This document shows positions 25,759 to 33,861 of a stretch of 64,000 bases of DNA, one piece after another. A program made the position numbers and the translations under genes. Origin of the DNA: Streptomyces sp. NBC_01454 (GTDB taxonomy: Bacteria; Actinomycetota; Actinomycetes; Streptomycetales; Streptomycetaceae); the NCBI RefSeq assembly GCF_036227565.1, contig NZ_CP109460.1, forward strand, positions 6,634,001-6,698,000, in the 5' to 3' direction. The notes under the pieces are model-generated. The model made no database searches, was not told the DNA's origin, and saw nothing but the letters and a program-made list of their open reading frames with translations. Positions within the stretch are counted from its first letter, which is position 1, and the number at the start of each line of letters is the position of its first letter.

Positions 25759-26973
25759 CTAGAGGTACTTCTTCAGCTCACGGCGCGCCAGCGACCGCTG
25801 GTGCACCTCGTCCGGACCGTCCGCCAGCTGGAGGGTCCGGGCCCCGGCCCACAGCTCCGCCAGCGGGAAGTCCTGGCTGACCCCGCCGGCGCCGTGCAGC
25901 TGCACCGCCTTGTCGAGGATGTCCACGACCGTGCGCGGGGTGGCGATCTTGATGGCCTGGATCTCGGTGTGCGCGCCCTTGTTGCCGACGGTGTCCATCA
26001 GCCAGGCGGTCTTCAGCACCAGCAGCCGCAGCTGCTCCACCGCCACCCGGGCGTCCGCGATCCACTCCTGGACCACGCCCTGTTGCGCCAGCGGCTTGCC
26101 GAAGGCCGTACGGGTCACCGCGCGGCGGCACATCAGCTCGATGGCGCGCTCGGCCATGCCGATCAGCCGCATGCAGTGGTGGATCCGGCCGGGACCGAGC
26201 CGGGCCTGGGCGATGGCGAAGCCGCCGCCCTCCTCGCCGATCAGATTGCCCGCCGGCACCCGCACGTCGTGGAAGACCACCTCGGCATGGCCGCCGTGGT
26301 AGTGGTCCTCGTAGCCGTAGACCTGCATGGCGCGCTTCACCTCCACGCCGGGGGTGTCGCGCGGGACCAGGATCATCGACTGCTGGCGGCGCGGGTCCGC
26401 GCCGTCCGGGTCGGTCTTGCCCATCACGATGAAGATCTGGCACAGCGGGTTCATCGCGCCGGAGATGTACCACTTACGGCCGTTGATGACGTACTGGTCG
26501 CCGTCCCGCGCGATACGCGTCTCGATGTTGGTGGCGTCCGACGAGGCGACCTCCGGCTCGGTCATCGCGAACGCCGACCGGATCTCACCGGCCAGCAGCG
26601 GCGCCAGCCACTGCTTCTGCTGCGCCTCGTTGCCGAACTGCGCCAGCACCTCCATGTTGCCGGTGTCCGGCGCCGCGCAGTTCAGCGCGGTGGGCGCCAA
26701 CTGGGGGCTGCGGCCGGTGATTTCGGCCAGCGGCGCGTACTGGAGATTGGTCAGCCCCGCGCCGTGCTCCGCGTCCGGGAGGAAGAGGTTCCACAGCCCC
26801 TGCCGCCGGGCCTCGGCCTTCAGCTCCTCGACGATCGCCGGGGTGTCCCACGGCGAGGCGAGCGCGGCCCGCTGCTCATGGGCGGTCTGCTCGGCCGGGT
26901 ACACGTGCTCGTCCATGAAGGTCAGGAGCCGTGCGCGCAGTTCCTCGGTCCGGGCGTCGAATGCGAAGTCCAT
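25759..26973 (-). CDS. Acyl-CoA dehydrogenase, ACAD10/11-like
   Basis: A 404-residue flavoprotein dehydrogenase. FAD and substrate motifs: FAMTEPEVASSDATNIET, INGRKWYISG, HHCMRLIGMAERA, and LHGAGGVSQDFPLAELW. The MTEPEVASSDATNIE form with the ISGA(M)NP loop resembles the dehydrogenase domain of ACAD10/ACAD11. It follows 7 bp after an APH-like kinase gene, whose product resembles the other half of those mammalian fusions. It likely acts on 4-hydroxyacyl-CoA or a branched acyl-CoA after kinase action. The catalytic base position cannot be assigned with confidence. Confidence 0.93.
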   Translation of the reverse strand: MDFAFDARTEELRARLLTFMDEHVYPAEQTAHEQRAALASPWDTPAIVEELKAEARRQGLWNLFLPDAEHGAGLTNLQYAPLAEITGRSPQLAPTALNCAAPDTGNMEVLAQFGNEAQQKQWLAPLLAGEIRSAFAMTEPEVASSDATNIETRIARDGDQYVINGRKWYISGAMNPLCQIFIVMGKTDPDGADPRRQQSMILVPRDTPGVEVKRAMQVYGYEDHYHGGHAEVVFHDVRVPAGNLIGEEGGGFAIAQARLGPGRIHHCMRLIGMAERAIELMCRRAVTRTAFGKPLAQQGVVQEWIADARVAVEQLRLLVLKTAWLMDTVGNKGAHTEIQAIKIATPRTVVDILDKAVQLHGAGGVSQDFPLAELWAGARTLQLADGPDEVHQRSLARRELKKYL

Positions 26974-26980
26974 GGGTGCC

Positions 26981-28033
26981 TCAGCCTTCCTTGAGGGTGG
27001 TGAGTCCGTGCTCGATGAAGACCGGGACGAGCTCGCCGATCCGGTCGAACCCGGCGCCGACGGTCTGGCCGAGCGTGAAGCGGTAGTGGATGCCCTCGAG
27101 GATCACCGCGAGCTTGAACCAGGCGAACGCGGTGTACCAGGCGAGGGCCGAGACGTCCCGGCCGGAGCGGGCCGCGTACCGCTCGATCAGCTCGGCCGGC
27201 GAGGGGTGGCCCGGGGCGCCGCTGGTGGTGCTCACCGGGGACTGCGGCAGGCCCAGGTCGGAGCTGTACATCGCCAGCAGCCCGAGGTCGGTCAGCGGAT
27301 CGCCGAGTGTGGACATCTCCCAGTCCAGGACGGCCTCGATGGTGTCCCCGGCGCCGACCAGGACGTTGTCCAGGCGGTAGTCGCCGTGCACGACGGTGGG
27401 CGCCGGGGAGGCGGGCAGCGCCCGGCCGAGTGCCGCGTGCAGCTCCTCGATCCCCGGCAGCGCACGGTTCTTCGAGGCGGCCAGCTGCTTTCCCCAGCGC
27501 CGCAGCTGGCGCTCCAGGAAGCCGTCCGGCCGGCCGAAGTCGCCGAGCCCGGCCGCCTGCGGGTCCACCGCGTGCAGCTCCACGAGCGTGTCCACCAGGG
27601 AGAGGACCACCGCGCGGGTGCGCTCGGGGCCGAGCGGCGCGAGCTGCGCGGCCGTGCGGTACGGGGTGCCCGCCACCAGCTCCATCACGTAGAAGGGCGC
27701 GCCGATGACCGACTCGTCCTCGCACAGCAGCAGCGTCTCGGGCACCGGTACCGGCGTCTCGTGCAGCGCGCTGATGACCCGGTGCTCGCGCCGCATGTCG
27801 TGCGCGGTCGCGAGGACGTGGCCCAGCGGCGGGCGGCGCACCACCCAGGAGCCGGTGCCGTCGGTGACCCGGTAGGTGAGATTGGACCGCCCGCCCTCGA
27901 TCAGCTGGGCCCGCAGCGGCCCGCCGGCCAGCCCCGGCCGCTCCCGGTCCAGATGCGCGCGCAATCGTTCCAGGTCGAGGCCGGGAGGCTGTTCCCGGCC
28001 CGGGTCCGGCGGGGGAGGGGTGCCCTTGCTCAT
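26981..28033 (-). CDS. APH-like phosphotransferase paired with acyl-CoA dehydrogenase
   Basis: A 350-residue kinase-fold protein of the phosphotransferase (APH) family. ATP-site and catalytic motifs are intact: VHGDYRLDNVLV with the catalytic Asp, and VLDWEMSTLGDPLTDLG with the metal-binding Asp. The adenine-side motif is GGRSNLTYRV. It is the first gene of a two-gene operon with an acyl-CoA dehydrogenase (7-bp gap). In mammalian ACAD10/11 the same two domains are fused and process 4-hydroxyacyl-CoAs through a phosphorylated intermediate. Despite the fold it is unlikely to be an antibiotic kinase. Confidence 0.92.
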   Translation of the reverse strand: MSKGTPPPPDPGREQPPGLDLERLRAHLDRERPGLAGGPLRAQLIEGGRSNLTYRVTDGTGSWVVRRPPLGHVLATAHDMRREHRVISALHETPVPVPETLLLCEDESVIGAPFYVMELVAGTPYRTAAQLAPLGPERTRAVVLSLVDTLVELHAVDPQAAGLGDFGRPDGFLERQLRRWGKQLAASKNRALPGIEELHAALGRALPASPAPTVVHGDYRLDNVLVGAGDTIEAVLDWEMSTLGDPLTDLGLLAMYSSDLGLPQSPVSTTSGAPGHPSPAELIERYAARSGRDVSALAWYTAFAWFKLAVILEGIHYRFTLGQTVGAGFDRIGELVPVFIEHGLTTLKEG

Positions 28034-28084
28034 CGTGCTCCTCCATGCGGAGTGGACGGTCCATCAGTCGCTGGCCACGATCAT

Positions 28085-28100
28085 GCCGACTAGTCGGTAT
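28085..28100. promoter_or_regulatory. Palindromic operator before the kinase/dehydrogenase operon
   Basis: GCCGACTAGTCGGTAT contains the perfect 12-bp palindrome CCGACTAGTCGG (28086-28097), 52 bp before the kinase start. On the minus strand it reads ATACCGACTAGTCGGC and shares ATACCGACT with the site before the SDR gene. Confidence 0.7.
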
Positions 28101-28190
28101 GGAGTCCAGTGGCCCGGCGTGGGGCGTCCGTCACGCAGGGGATTTCCCGCCATCGCCGCCGCCCCGGGGACGGCGGCGGAACGGCCGGAC

Positions 28191-29219
28191 TCAGGCGTGA
28201 CAGGCCATCGGCACCCCGCCGTTCAGCGCCGTCATATCGCCGAAGGCGGCGATCGGATCGAGCGGTGCCCCCGGCGCCCTGCCCGCCAGCTCCGCGTACG
28301 CCCGGTGCAGATTGGCCACCAGCCGCTCGCTCTCGGCCAGCTCGGCGAACGGCCCGAGATCCGCCCCGCGCGCCACCTCCAGCGGCGTACGGCCGGCCGC
28401 CCGGCCCTCCTGTGCCAGCTGCCCGACGAACCGCAGATAGCGCTCGATGCCGTCGTACACCTCGGGGCCGGTCACCGGGCCGTGCCCGGGGACGACGGTG
28501 ACCGCGTCCAGGGAGCGCAGCAGCTCCATCGCGCGCAGCGATCCGGTCAGCGACCCCATCAGGACGAACGGGGTGCCGCCGTGGAAGACCAGGTCACCGG
28601 CGAAGACGATGCGCTGCCGGGGCAGCCAGACCAGGGTGTCGCCCGTGGTGTGGGCCACGCCCGGGTGGATCAGGTGCACCTCGATGTCGCCGGTGTGCAG
28701 GGTCAGTTCGTCGGTGTAGGTGACCTCCGGGGGCGTCAGGCGGATGTCGCCGTACTCCACCTCCGGCCACACCGCGTGCAGTTGGTGCCCGGCGGCCAGC
28801 AGCTCACGGCGGCAGGAGGCGTGCCCGACGACCGTCGCCTCCGGGGCGAAGACGGCGTTGCCGTAGGTGTGGTCGCCGTGGTGATGGGTGTTGACCAGCG
28901 TGCGGGGCGCCGGCGCGCCGCAGGCGGCGATCCGCCGGCGCAGCAGACGGGCCCGGCGCTCGGTGGCCGCGGTGTCCACGACCAGGGTGGCGTCCCCGTC
29001 GGTGACGAAGCCCGCGTTGTTCAGACACCAGCCGCCGTCCGGCTGGATGAACGCATGGACCCCGGCGGCCAGTTCGGTGAGGTACGGCTCGGGGAGGGCG
29101 GCCCCGGCGGCGGGCGGCCCCTCCGGGCCGGGCCGGGCGGCCTCCGGCCTGGTGGTCCGGGCCGGGTCCGGGTCCACGGAGTGCCGCGCCGGTGTGGTTC
29201 CTGCCGTCTCGTCGCCCAT
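28191..29219 (-). CDS. MBL-fold metallo-hydrolase
   Basis: A 342-residue metallo-beta-lactamase-fold hydrolase. The zinc motif is THHHGDHTYGN, with further ligands in GVAHTTGDT and VFAGDLVFHGG, and a late His in VVPGHGPV. Residues 1 to about 60 are Pro/Ala-rich and probably disordered. ATG 29219 has GAGGGGAC upstream; the frame back to 29282 is unsupported. The closest recognised type is the cyclase/glyoxalase-II-like group; the substrate is unknown. It may belong to the kinase/dehydrogenase neighbourhood but has its own 157-bp upstream distance. Confidence 0.9.
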   Translation of the reverse strand: MGDETAGTTPARHSVDPDPARTTRPEAARPGPEGPPAAGAALPEPYLTELAAGVHAFIQPDGGWCLNNAGFVTDGDATLVVDTAATERRARLLRRRIAACGAPAPRTLVNTHHHGDHTYGNAVFAPEATVVGHASCRRELLAAGHQLHAVWPEVEYGDIRLTPPEVTYTDELTLHTGDIEVHLIHPGVAHTTGDTLVWLPRQRIVFAGDLVFHGGTPFVLMGSLTGSLRAMELLRSLDAVTVVPGHGPVTGPEVYDGIERYLRFVGQLAQEGRAAGRTPLEVARGADLGPFAELAESERLVANLHRAYAELAGRAPGAPLDPIAAFGDMTALNGGVPMACHA

Positions 29220-29349
29220 GCGGGTGTGTCCCCTCGTCCGATGACCCGTCACCCCCGTGGCCCGGCCGGGGTGCGGGCACACCCCGTGGCCGCGGGGGTC
29301 GCGTCACGGTACCGTCACCGGCCGCCGCGGCGGCGCCGCGCCCCCGGCG

Positions 29350-29766
29350 TCACCACCCGGGCCGCGCCAGGAGCACCCCGCCGCACAGCGCCGGCGCGAG
29401 GGTGCAGCCGACCAGCAGCAGGGCGGTCCGCGGCGGCAGGGCCGGCGGGCGGCCGGTGGCCATCGCCCGCATCCGGCGGTGCGCAAGCGTGACGAAGGCG
29501 AGCCACAGCAGCCCCATCAGCACCACCAGGACCACCTCCACCGCCCCCGGTGCCCGGTTGCTCAGCAGCTGGCGGCCGGCCAGCACCGCCATCGCGGTGG
29601 CCGACAGCGTCGTACGCCGCCACGCCAGCCTGGTCCGCTCCGGCTGCAGCCCCGGGTCCCGGTCGGGAGCCGACCGCGGTGCTCCCCCCTCCGGCTCCTC
29701 CGGCTCATCCGGCTCATCCGGCTCATCCGGCTCCTCCGGCTCCGCCGGCCGCGCCGCGCCCGCCAC
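29350..29766 (-). CDS. DUF202 membrane protein with acidic Pro-Glu repeat
   Basis: A 138-residue protein: an N-terminal stretch of tandem Asp/Glu-Glu/Pro triplets (EEPDEPDEPDEPEEPE, about residues 10-25) encoded by a 9-bp repeat, then a DUF202 domain with LQPERTRLAWRRTTLS and three membrane segments. Function unknown. GTG 29764-29766 lies 3 bp after the stop of the other DUF202 gene, so they form an operon and perhaps a heteromeric membrane protein. Confidence 0.82.
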   Translation of the reverse strand: MAGAARPAEPEEPDEPDEPDEPEEPEGGAPRSAPDRDPGLQPERTRLAWRRTTLSATAMAVLAGRQLLSNRAPGAVEVVLVVLMGLLWLAFVTLAHRRMRAMATGRPPALPPRTALLLVGCTLAPALCGGVLLARPGW

Positions 29767-29769
29767 CGG

Positions 29770-30180
29770 TCAGCCGGTCCGGCCGAGCAGCACCAGCACG
29801 ACCAGCGCCACCGCCAGCGCGCCGACGGCCAGCGCCAGCGCCGTGGGGAAGCGGGTGGCCGGCAGGTCCTCGCCGCGCCGCATCGCACGCTCGCAGCGCA
29901 CCCAGTGATTGACCGCCCGCAGCGCACACAGCGCCCCGCCCACCAGCAGCACCACGGTGAACGTCAGCCGCAGCCACGGGTGCAGCCGGGGCAGGAACTG
30001 ATCCACCGCGAACCCGCCGCCGATCAGCGCCAGCCCGGTGCGCAGCCAGGCGAGAAAGGTGCGTTCGTTGGCCAGCGAGAAGCGGTAGTCGGGGGTCGTG
30101 CCCTCCTCGCGGATCCGCGCGGGCGCGCACCACAGCCGCACGGCCTGGCCGGCCGACCGCAGCCCTTCAATGAGGATCAT
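29770..30180 (-). CDS. DUF202 (YidH-type) membrane protein
   Basis: A 136-residue protein with three membrane segments and the family signature FSLANERTFLAWLRTGLALI followed by a Gly-rich turn. ATG 30180 is chosen: the preceding 40 codons lie over the end of the NUDIX gene region and are low-complexity. It is the first gene of a two-gene DUF202 operon. The YidG/YidH pair of other bacteria has the same two-gene layout; the function there is also unknown. Confidence 0.9.
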   Translation of the reverse strand: MILIEGLRSAGQAVRLWCAPARIREEGTTPDYRFSLANERTFLAWLRTGLALIGGGFAVDQFLPRLHPWLRLTFTVVLLVGGALCALRAVNHWVRCERAMRRGEDLPATRFPTALALAVGALAVALVVLVLLGRTG

Positions 30181-30223
30181 GGCCGAAACCCTAGCGGCCG
30201 TCCCGCCCCGTGCACCGGTCGCC

Positions 30224-30757
30224 TCAGAGGTCCCCCGCCTCCCGCCGGGCGAGCAGCTCCCGGTAGGCGGCCAGCCCGTCCGGCGTCCACGGCCGGACAC
30301 CGAGCTCCCGGGTGAGCTCCTCCTCGGTCAGGAACGCGTACCAGTCGATCTCCGACTCCTGCGGGGCGACCGGCAGGGTGCAGCGCACCTGGTAGACGGC
30401 CGACCACCAGGTGTGCTCGGCCGTCTCGTAGAGGAACTTGAACAGCGGCTCCGGCCGCGGCAGCCCCCGCACGCCCAGCTCCTCCTCCGCCTCGCGCAGC
30501 GCCGCCTCGTCATAGCTCTCGCCGGTGCCGACCACCCCGCCCACGAACATGTCGTAGTGCGAGGGGAAGACCAGCTTCTGCGGGGTGCGGCGGTGCACGA
30601 AGATCCGGTCCTCGGCGTCCCGGGCCAGGACGAAGGCGCAGCGGGTGCGCATCCTGCGGGCGTAGGCCGCACCGCGTGGGGCCTGCCCCACGACCTGATC
30701 GTTCTCGTCCACGACGTCGAGGATCTCGTCCGCGTTGAGCGGTTGCTGATCGGTCAT
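30224..30757 (-). CDS. NUDIX hydrolase, IDI-like
   Basis: A 177-residue pyrophosphohydrolase with a complete Nudix box GGVVGTGESYDEAALREAEEELG-type pattern (about residues 75-97: Gly, then Glu five residues on, then REAEEELG). The N-terminal layout (ILDVVDENDQVVGQAPR) matches the group that resembles isopentenyl-diphosphate isomerase but lacks its catalytic context. ATG 30757 is the natural start. It lies 43 bp upstream of the DUF202 pair, same strand. Substrate unknown. Confidence 0.9.
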   Translation of the reverse strand: MTDQQPLNADEILDVVDENDQVVGQAPRGAAYARRMRTRCAFVLARDAEDRIFVHRRTPQKLVFPSHYDMFVGGVVGTGESYDEAALREAEEELGVRGLPRPEPLFKFLYETAEHTWWSAVYQVRCTLPVAPQESEIDWYAFLTEEELTRELGVRPWTPDGLAAYRELLARREAGDL

Positions 30758-30821
30758 GGAGCCATGCAACCACCAGGAGCGGGGGCCGCACCCGGCGGGG
30801 CGCCGGCCCCGCCGCACGGCC

Positions 30822-31715
30822 TCAGCGCGGCTCCAACTCCCGCTCGTCCGTCCGCCGGCCGGCTCCCGGGGGCATCGCCGGATGGCTGCCGATCAGCACG
30901 ATGCCCGCGACGACGGCCACGATCCCGGCCACCTCCCAGGCCAGCGCCCCGGCCGTCACCTGCAGCCGGTCGCCGAGGAAACCGACCCCGCAGGCGATCC
31001 CGGCGAGCGGCTGGGCGGCGGTCAGCGCGGGCAGTGAGAGCCGCAGCGGCGCCGACTCGAAGGCGCTCTGCACCAGCACCAGTGCCAGCACCCCGAGCAC
31101 GACGATGGCGTACGGCTGCCAGCTGGTCAGCAGGGCGCTCCAGCCGCCGTGCCCGAAGCGCTCCCCGCTGATCCGGGTCAGCGCGTCCTGGAGGCCGTAG
31201 ATCAGCCCGGCGGCGATGCCCAGCAGGGCGGCCTCCAGGCTCACATGCACCCGCTCCCGCTTGGCGACCGTCGCCAGCAGCAGGGCGGAGCCCAGCACCA
31301 CGCCCATGATCAGCCACTGCCAGGTCTGGTCGGCGCTGCTGCGCCCGCCCTGCGGACGGCCGGCCACGATGAAGGCCGTCACCCCGCCCGCCAGCAGCCA
31401 CAGCCCCGCCCAGCCGCTGCGGCCGAGCCGCTGGCGGGTCAGCCGCCGGGACAGCGCCATCGCGAACAGCAGATTGGTCGCCAGCAGCGGCTCGACGAGA
31501 GTGATGTCGCCCATCCCCAGCGCGATCGCGCCGAGCGCCATCCCGACCACCATCAGCCCGATACCGGCCACCCACAGCGGCATCCGCACCAGATCGAGCA
31601 GCAGCCGCACCGAGAGGAAGTCCTTCATCGGGGCGTGCTGCGCCGCGGCCTGCTGGAACACGAAGCCGAGTCCCAGACAGCAGGCCGCCCCAAGGGCGAG
31701 CAGTATCACCGTCAC
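30822..31715 (-). CDS. DMT-superfamily permease
   Basis: A 297-residue integral membrane protein with nine to ten hydrophobic segments. It is of the EamA/NIPA-like DMT type seen in Streptomyces (GLGFVFQQAAAQHAPMK near the N-terminus, and two related halves). A short charged tail ends the protein. GTG 31715 with GAGG upstream is the start; the frame runs on antisense to the next gene but that part is a shadow. It is divergent from the FAD-dependent dehydrogenase, and followed 64 bp later by the NUDIX gene. The substrate is unknown. Confidence 0.87.
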   Translation of the reverse strand: MTVILLALGAACCLGLGFVFQQAAAQHAPMKDFLSVRLLLDLVRMPLWVAGIGLMVVGMALGAIALGMGDITLVEPLLATNLLFAMALSRRLTRQRLGRSGWAGLWLLAGGVTAFIVAGRPQGGRSSADQTWQWLIMGVVLGSALLLATVAKRERVHVSLEAALLGIAAGLIYGLQDALTRISGERFGHGGWSALLTSWQPYAIVVLGVLALVLVQSAFESAPLRLSLPALTAAQPLAGIACGVGFLGDRLQVTAGALAWEVAGIVAVVAGIVLIGSHPAMPPGAGRRTDERELEPR

Positions 31716-31923
31716 GTCGCACCTCGTATCGCGCGGGGTGGGGGATTGCGCCTGAGGATAGTCATCCGGCGTCGGGCGTGGGGTGGCCCTCGTCACCCAC
31801 CATTCTCCCGCGCGTCGCGGTGTACCGCGCAGTAACCCGTGGTTGACGCGGCAGTCGGGTGCGCTGAGGATCGTTCCACCAAGGCGGCCGGGGCGCCGGG
31901 CGTGCCCCGTTGAGGAGAAGCAG

Positions 31924-33579
31924 ATGGCGTACGACGCTGATGTGATCGTGATCGGAGCGGGGCTCGCGGGGCTGGCGGCCACCGCGGAACTGGTGGATGC
32001 CGGGCGCACGGTGATCCTGCTCGACCAGGAGCCCGAGCAGTCCCTCGGCGGGCAGGCCCACTGGTCCTTCGGCGGCCTCTTCCTGGTGGATTCCCCCGAA
32101 CAGCGCCGGCTGCGGATCCGCGACAGCCAGGAGCTGGCCTGGCAGGACTGGCTGGGCACCGCCGGGTTCGACCGGCCCGAGGACCACTGGCCGCGCAAGT
32201 GGGCCGAGGCCTACGTCGACTTCGCGGCCGGGGAGAAGCGCTCGTGGCTGCACCGGCAGGGCGTGCGGTTCTTTCCCGTCGTCGGCTGGGCCGAGCGCGG
32301 GGGTTACGGCGCGACGGGGCACGGCAACTCCGTCCCCCGCTTCCACATCACCTGGGGCACCGGACCGGGGCTGCTCGCCCCGTTCCTGCGGCGGGTGCGG
32401 GCCGGTGCCGCCCGCGGACTGGTCGAGCTGCGCTTCCGCCACCGGGTGACCGGACTGTCGCGCAGCGCCGGGGCGGTGGACACCGTCAGCGGCGAGGTCC
32501 TGGAGCCCTCGGACGTCGCCCGCGGCCGGCCCAGCAGCCGTGAGGTGGCCGGCGCCTTCGAGCTGCGGGCCCAGGCGGTGATCGTCACGTCGGGCGGGAT
32601 CGGCGGCAACCACGGGCTGGTGCGCGCCAACTGGCCCGAGCGGCTCGGCAAGCCCCCGCGCCGGATGCTCTCCGGCGTGCCGGCGCATGTGGACGGCAGG
32701 ATGCTGGGCATCGCCGAGGCGGCCGGCGGCCGGATCGTCAACCGTGACCGGATGTGGCACTACACCGAGGGCATCGAGAACTGGAACCCCATCTGGCCGC
32801 AGCACGGCATCCGGATCCTGTCCGGGCCGTCCCCGCTGTGGCTGGACGCCCGCGGCAGGCGGCTGCCGGTGCCGCTGTTCCCCGGCTTCGACACCCTCGG
32901 CACCCTGGAACACATCATGTCGACCGGCTATGACCACACCTGGTTCGTGCTCACCCAGAAGATCATTGAGAAGGAGTTCACCCTCTCCGGCTCCGAGCAG
33001 AACCCGGATCTGACCGGAAAGAGCATCCGCGGGGTGCTGGGCCGGGCCCGGTCCGGCGCGCCCGGACCGGTCCAGGCGTTCATGGACCGGGGCGCGGACT
33101 TCGTCGTCGAGCGGTCGCTGACGGACCTGGTGCGGCGGATGAACGAACTGACCGTGGAGCCGCTGCTCACGGAGGAGGCGCTGCGCGGCGAGATCGTGGC
33201 GCGCGACCGGGAGATCGCCCACGCCTTCACCAAGGACCTCCAGGTGACCGCGGTGCGCGGGGCCCGCAAGTACCTCGGCGACCGGCTGATCCGCACCGCC
33301 GTGCCGCACCGGCTGCTCGACCCCAAGGCCGGCCCGCTGATCGCGGTCCGGCTGCACATCCTCACCCGCAAGACGCTCGGCGGTCTGGAGACCGATCTCT
33401 CCTCGCGGGTGATGACCGAGGGCGGCACACCGCTGCCGGGCGTGTACGCGGCCGGTGAGGCGGCCGGGTTCGGCGGTGGCGGGGTGCACGGCTACCGCTC
33501 GCTGGAGGGCACGTTCCTCGGCGGCTGCCTCTTCTCCGGGCGGACGGCGGGGCGGGCGGCGGCCCGGGCGGTCTCCTGA
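31924..33579 (+). CDS. FAD-binding dehydrogenase, KstD/fumarate-reductase family
   Basis: A 551-residue flavoprotein. The FAD motif is at the very N-terminus (DVIVIGAGLAGLAATAEL), and the C-terminal FAD clamp is PGVYAAGEAAGFGGGG followed by GYRSLEGTFLGGCLFSG. The protein belongs to the flavocytochrome c / 3-ketosteroid-delta-1-dehydrogenase superfamily, but the WSFGGLFLVDSPEQRR segment marks a distinct clade. ATG 31924 follows GAGGAGAAG. Steroid oxidation is only one possibility: the window contains no steroid genes. It is monocistronic. Confidence 0.9.
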   Translation: MAYDADVIVIGAGLAGLAATAELVDAGRTVILLDQEPEQSLGGQAHWSFGGLFLVDSPEQRRLRIRDSQELAWQDWLGTAGFDRPEDHWPRKWAEAYVDFAAGEKRSWLHRQGVRFFPVVGWAERGGYGATGHGNSVPRFHITWGTGPGLLAPFLRRVRAGAARGLVELRFRHRVTGLSRSAGAVDTVSGEVLEPSDVARGRPSSREVAGAFELRAQAVIVTSGGIGGNHGLVRANWPERLGKPPRRMLSGVPAHVDGRMLGIAEAAGGRIVNRDRMWHYTEGIENWNPIWPQHGIRILSGPSPLWLDARGRRLPVPLFPGFDTLGTLEHIMSTGYDHTWFVLTQKIIEKEFTLSGSEQNPDLTGKSIRGVLGRARSGAPGPVQAFMDRGADFVVERSLTDLVRRMNELTVEPLLTEEALRGEIVARDREIAHAFTKDLQVTAVRGARKYLGDRLIRTAVPHRLLDPKAGPLIAVRLHILTRKTLGGLETDLSSRVMTEGGTPLPGVYAAGEAAGFGGGGVHGYRSLEGTFLGGCLFSGRTAGRAAARAVS

Positions 33580-33738
33580 GCGCGGCGGACCGGGGGAGGG
33601 GCGGACGGGACGGGGCGGGCGGCAGCGGGTTCGGGTGGCTCGCGCGCCCAATACCGTGATACGTAAAGGGGGTTGGCGGATCCAGCCATTCCCCTTCTTG
33701 TCTTGACGCGCAGCTCTGCGTACCGCTTTGCTGTCCGT

Positions 33739-33763
33739 GATGACTGGTGCGGACCAAGTCATC
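33739..33763. promoter_or_regulatory. Palindrome with TGGT-N4-ACCA core (DasR-like)
   Basis: GATGACT (33739-33745) and AGTCATC (33757-33763) flank TGGTGCGGACCA, giving a nearly perfect hairpin with one extra A. The TGGT-N4-ACCA core resembles the DasR (GntR-family) site, whose consensus has CTAG in the centre; the centre here is GCGG. It is about 100 bp before the start at 33862. Confidence 0.35.
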
Positions 33764-33861
33764 ACCCTCTGTAGAGGCGCGTGCAGATCCGGTCCCACCC
33801 CGCCGAGGACGGCTCGGCGCGGCGAGCGGCCGGTGCGGCGCGTCATGGAGCCCGCTGACCC

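Noticed and set aside
26981..28033. Aminoglycoside phosphotransferase resistance gene
   Set aside because: Only the fold matches; the gene is in operon with an acyl-CoA dehydrogenase, which points to the ACAD10/11-type kinase.
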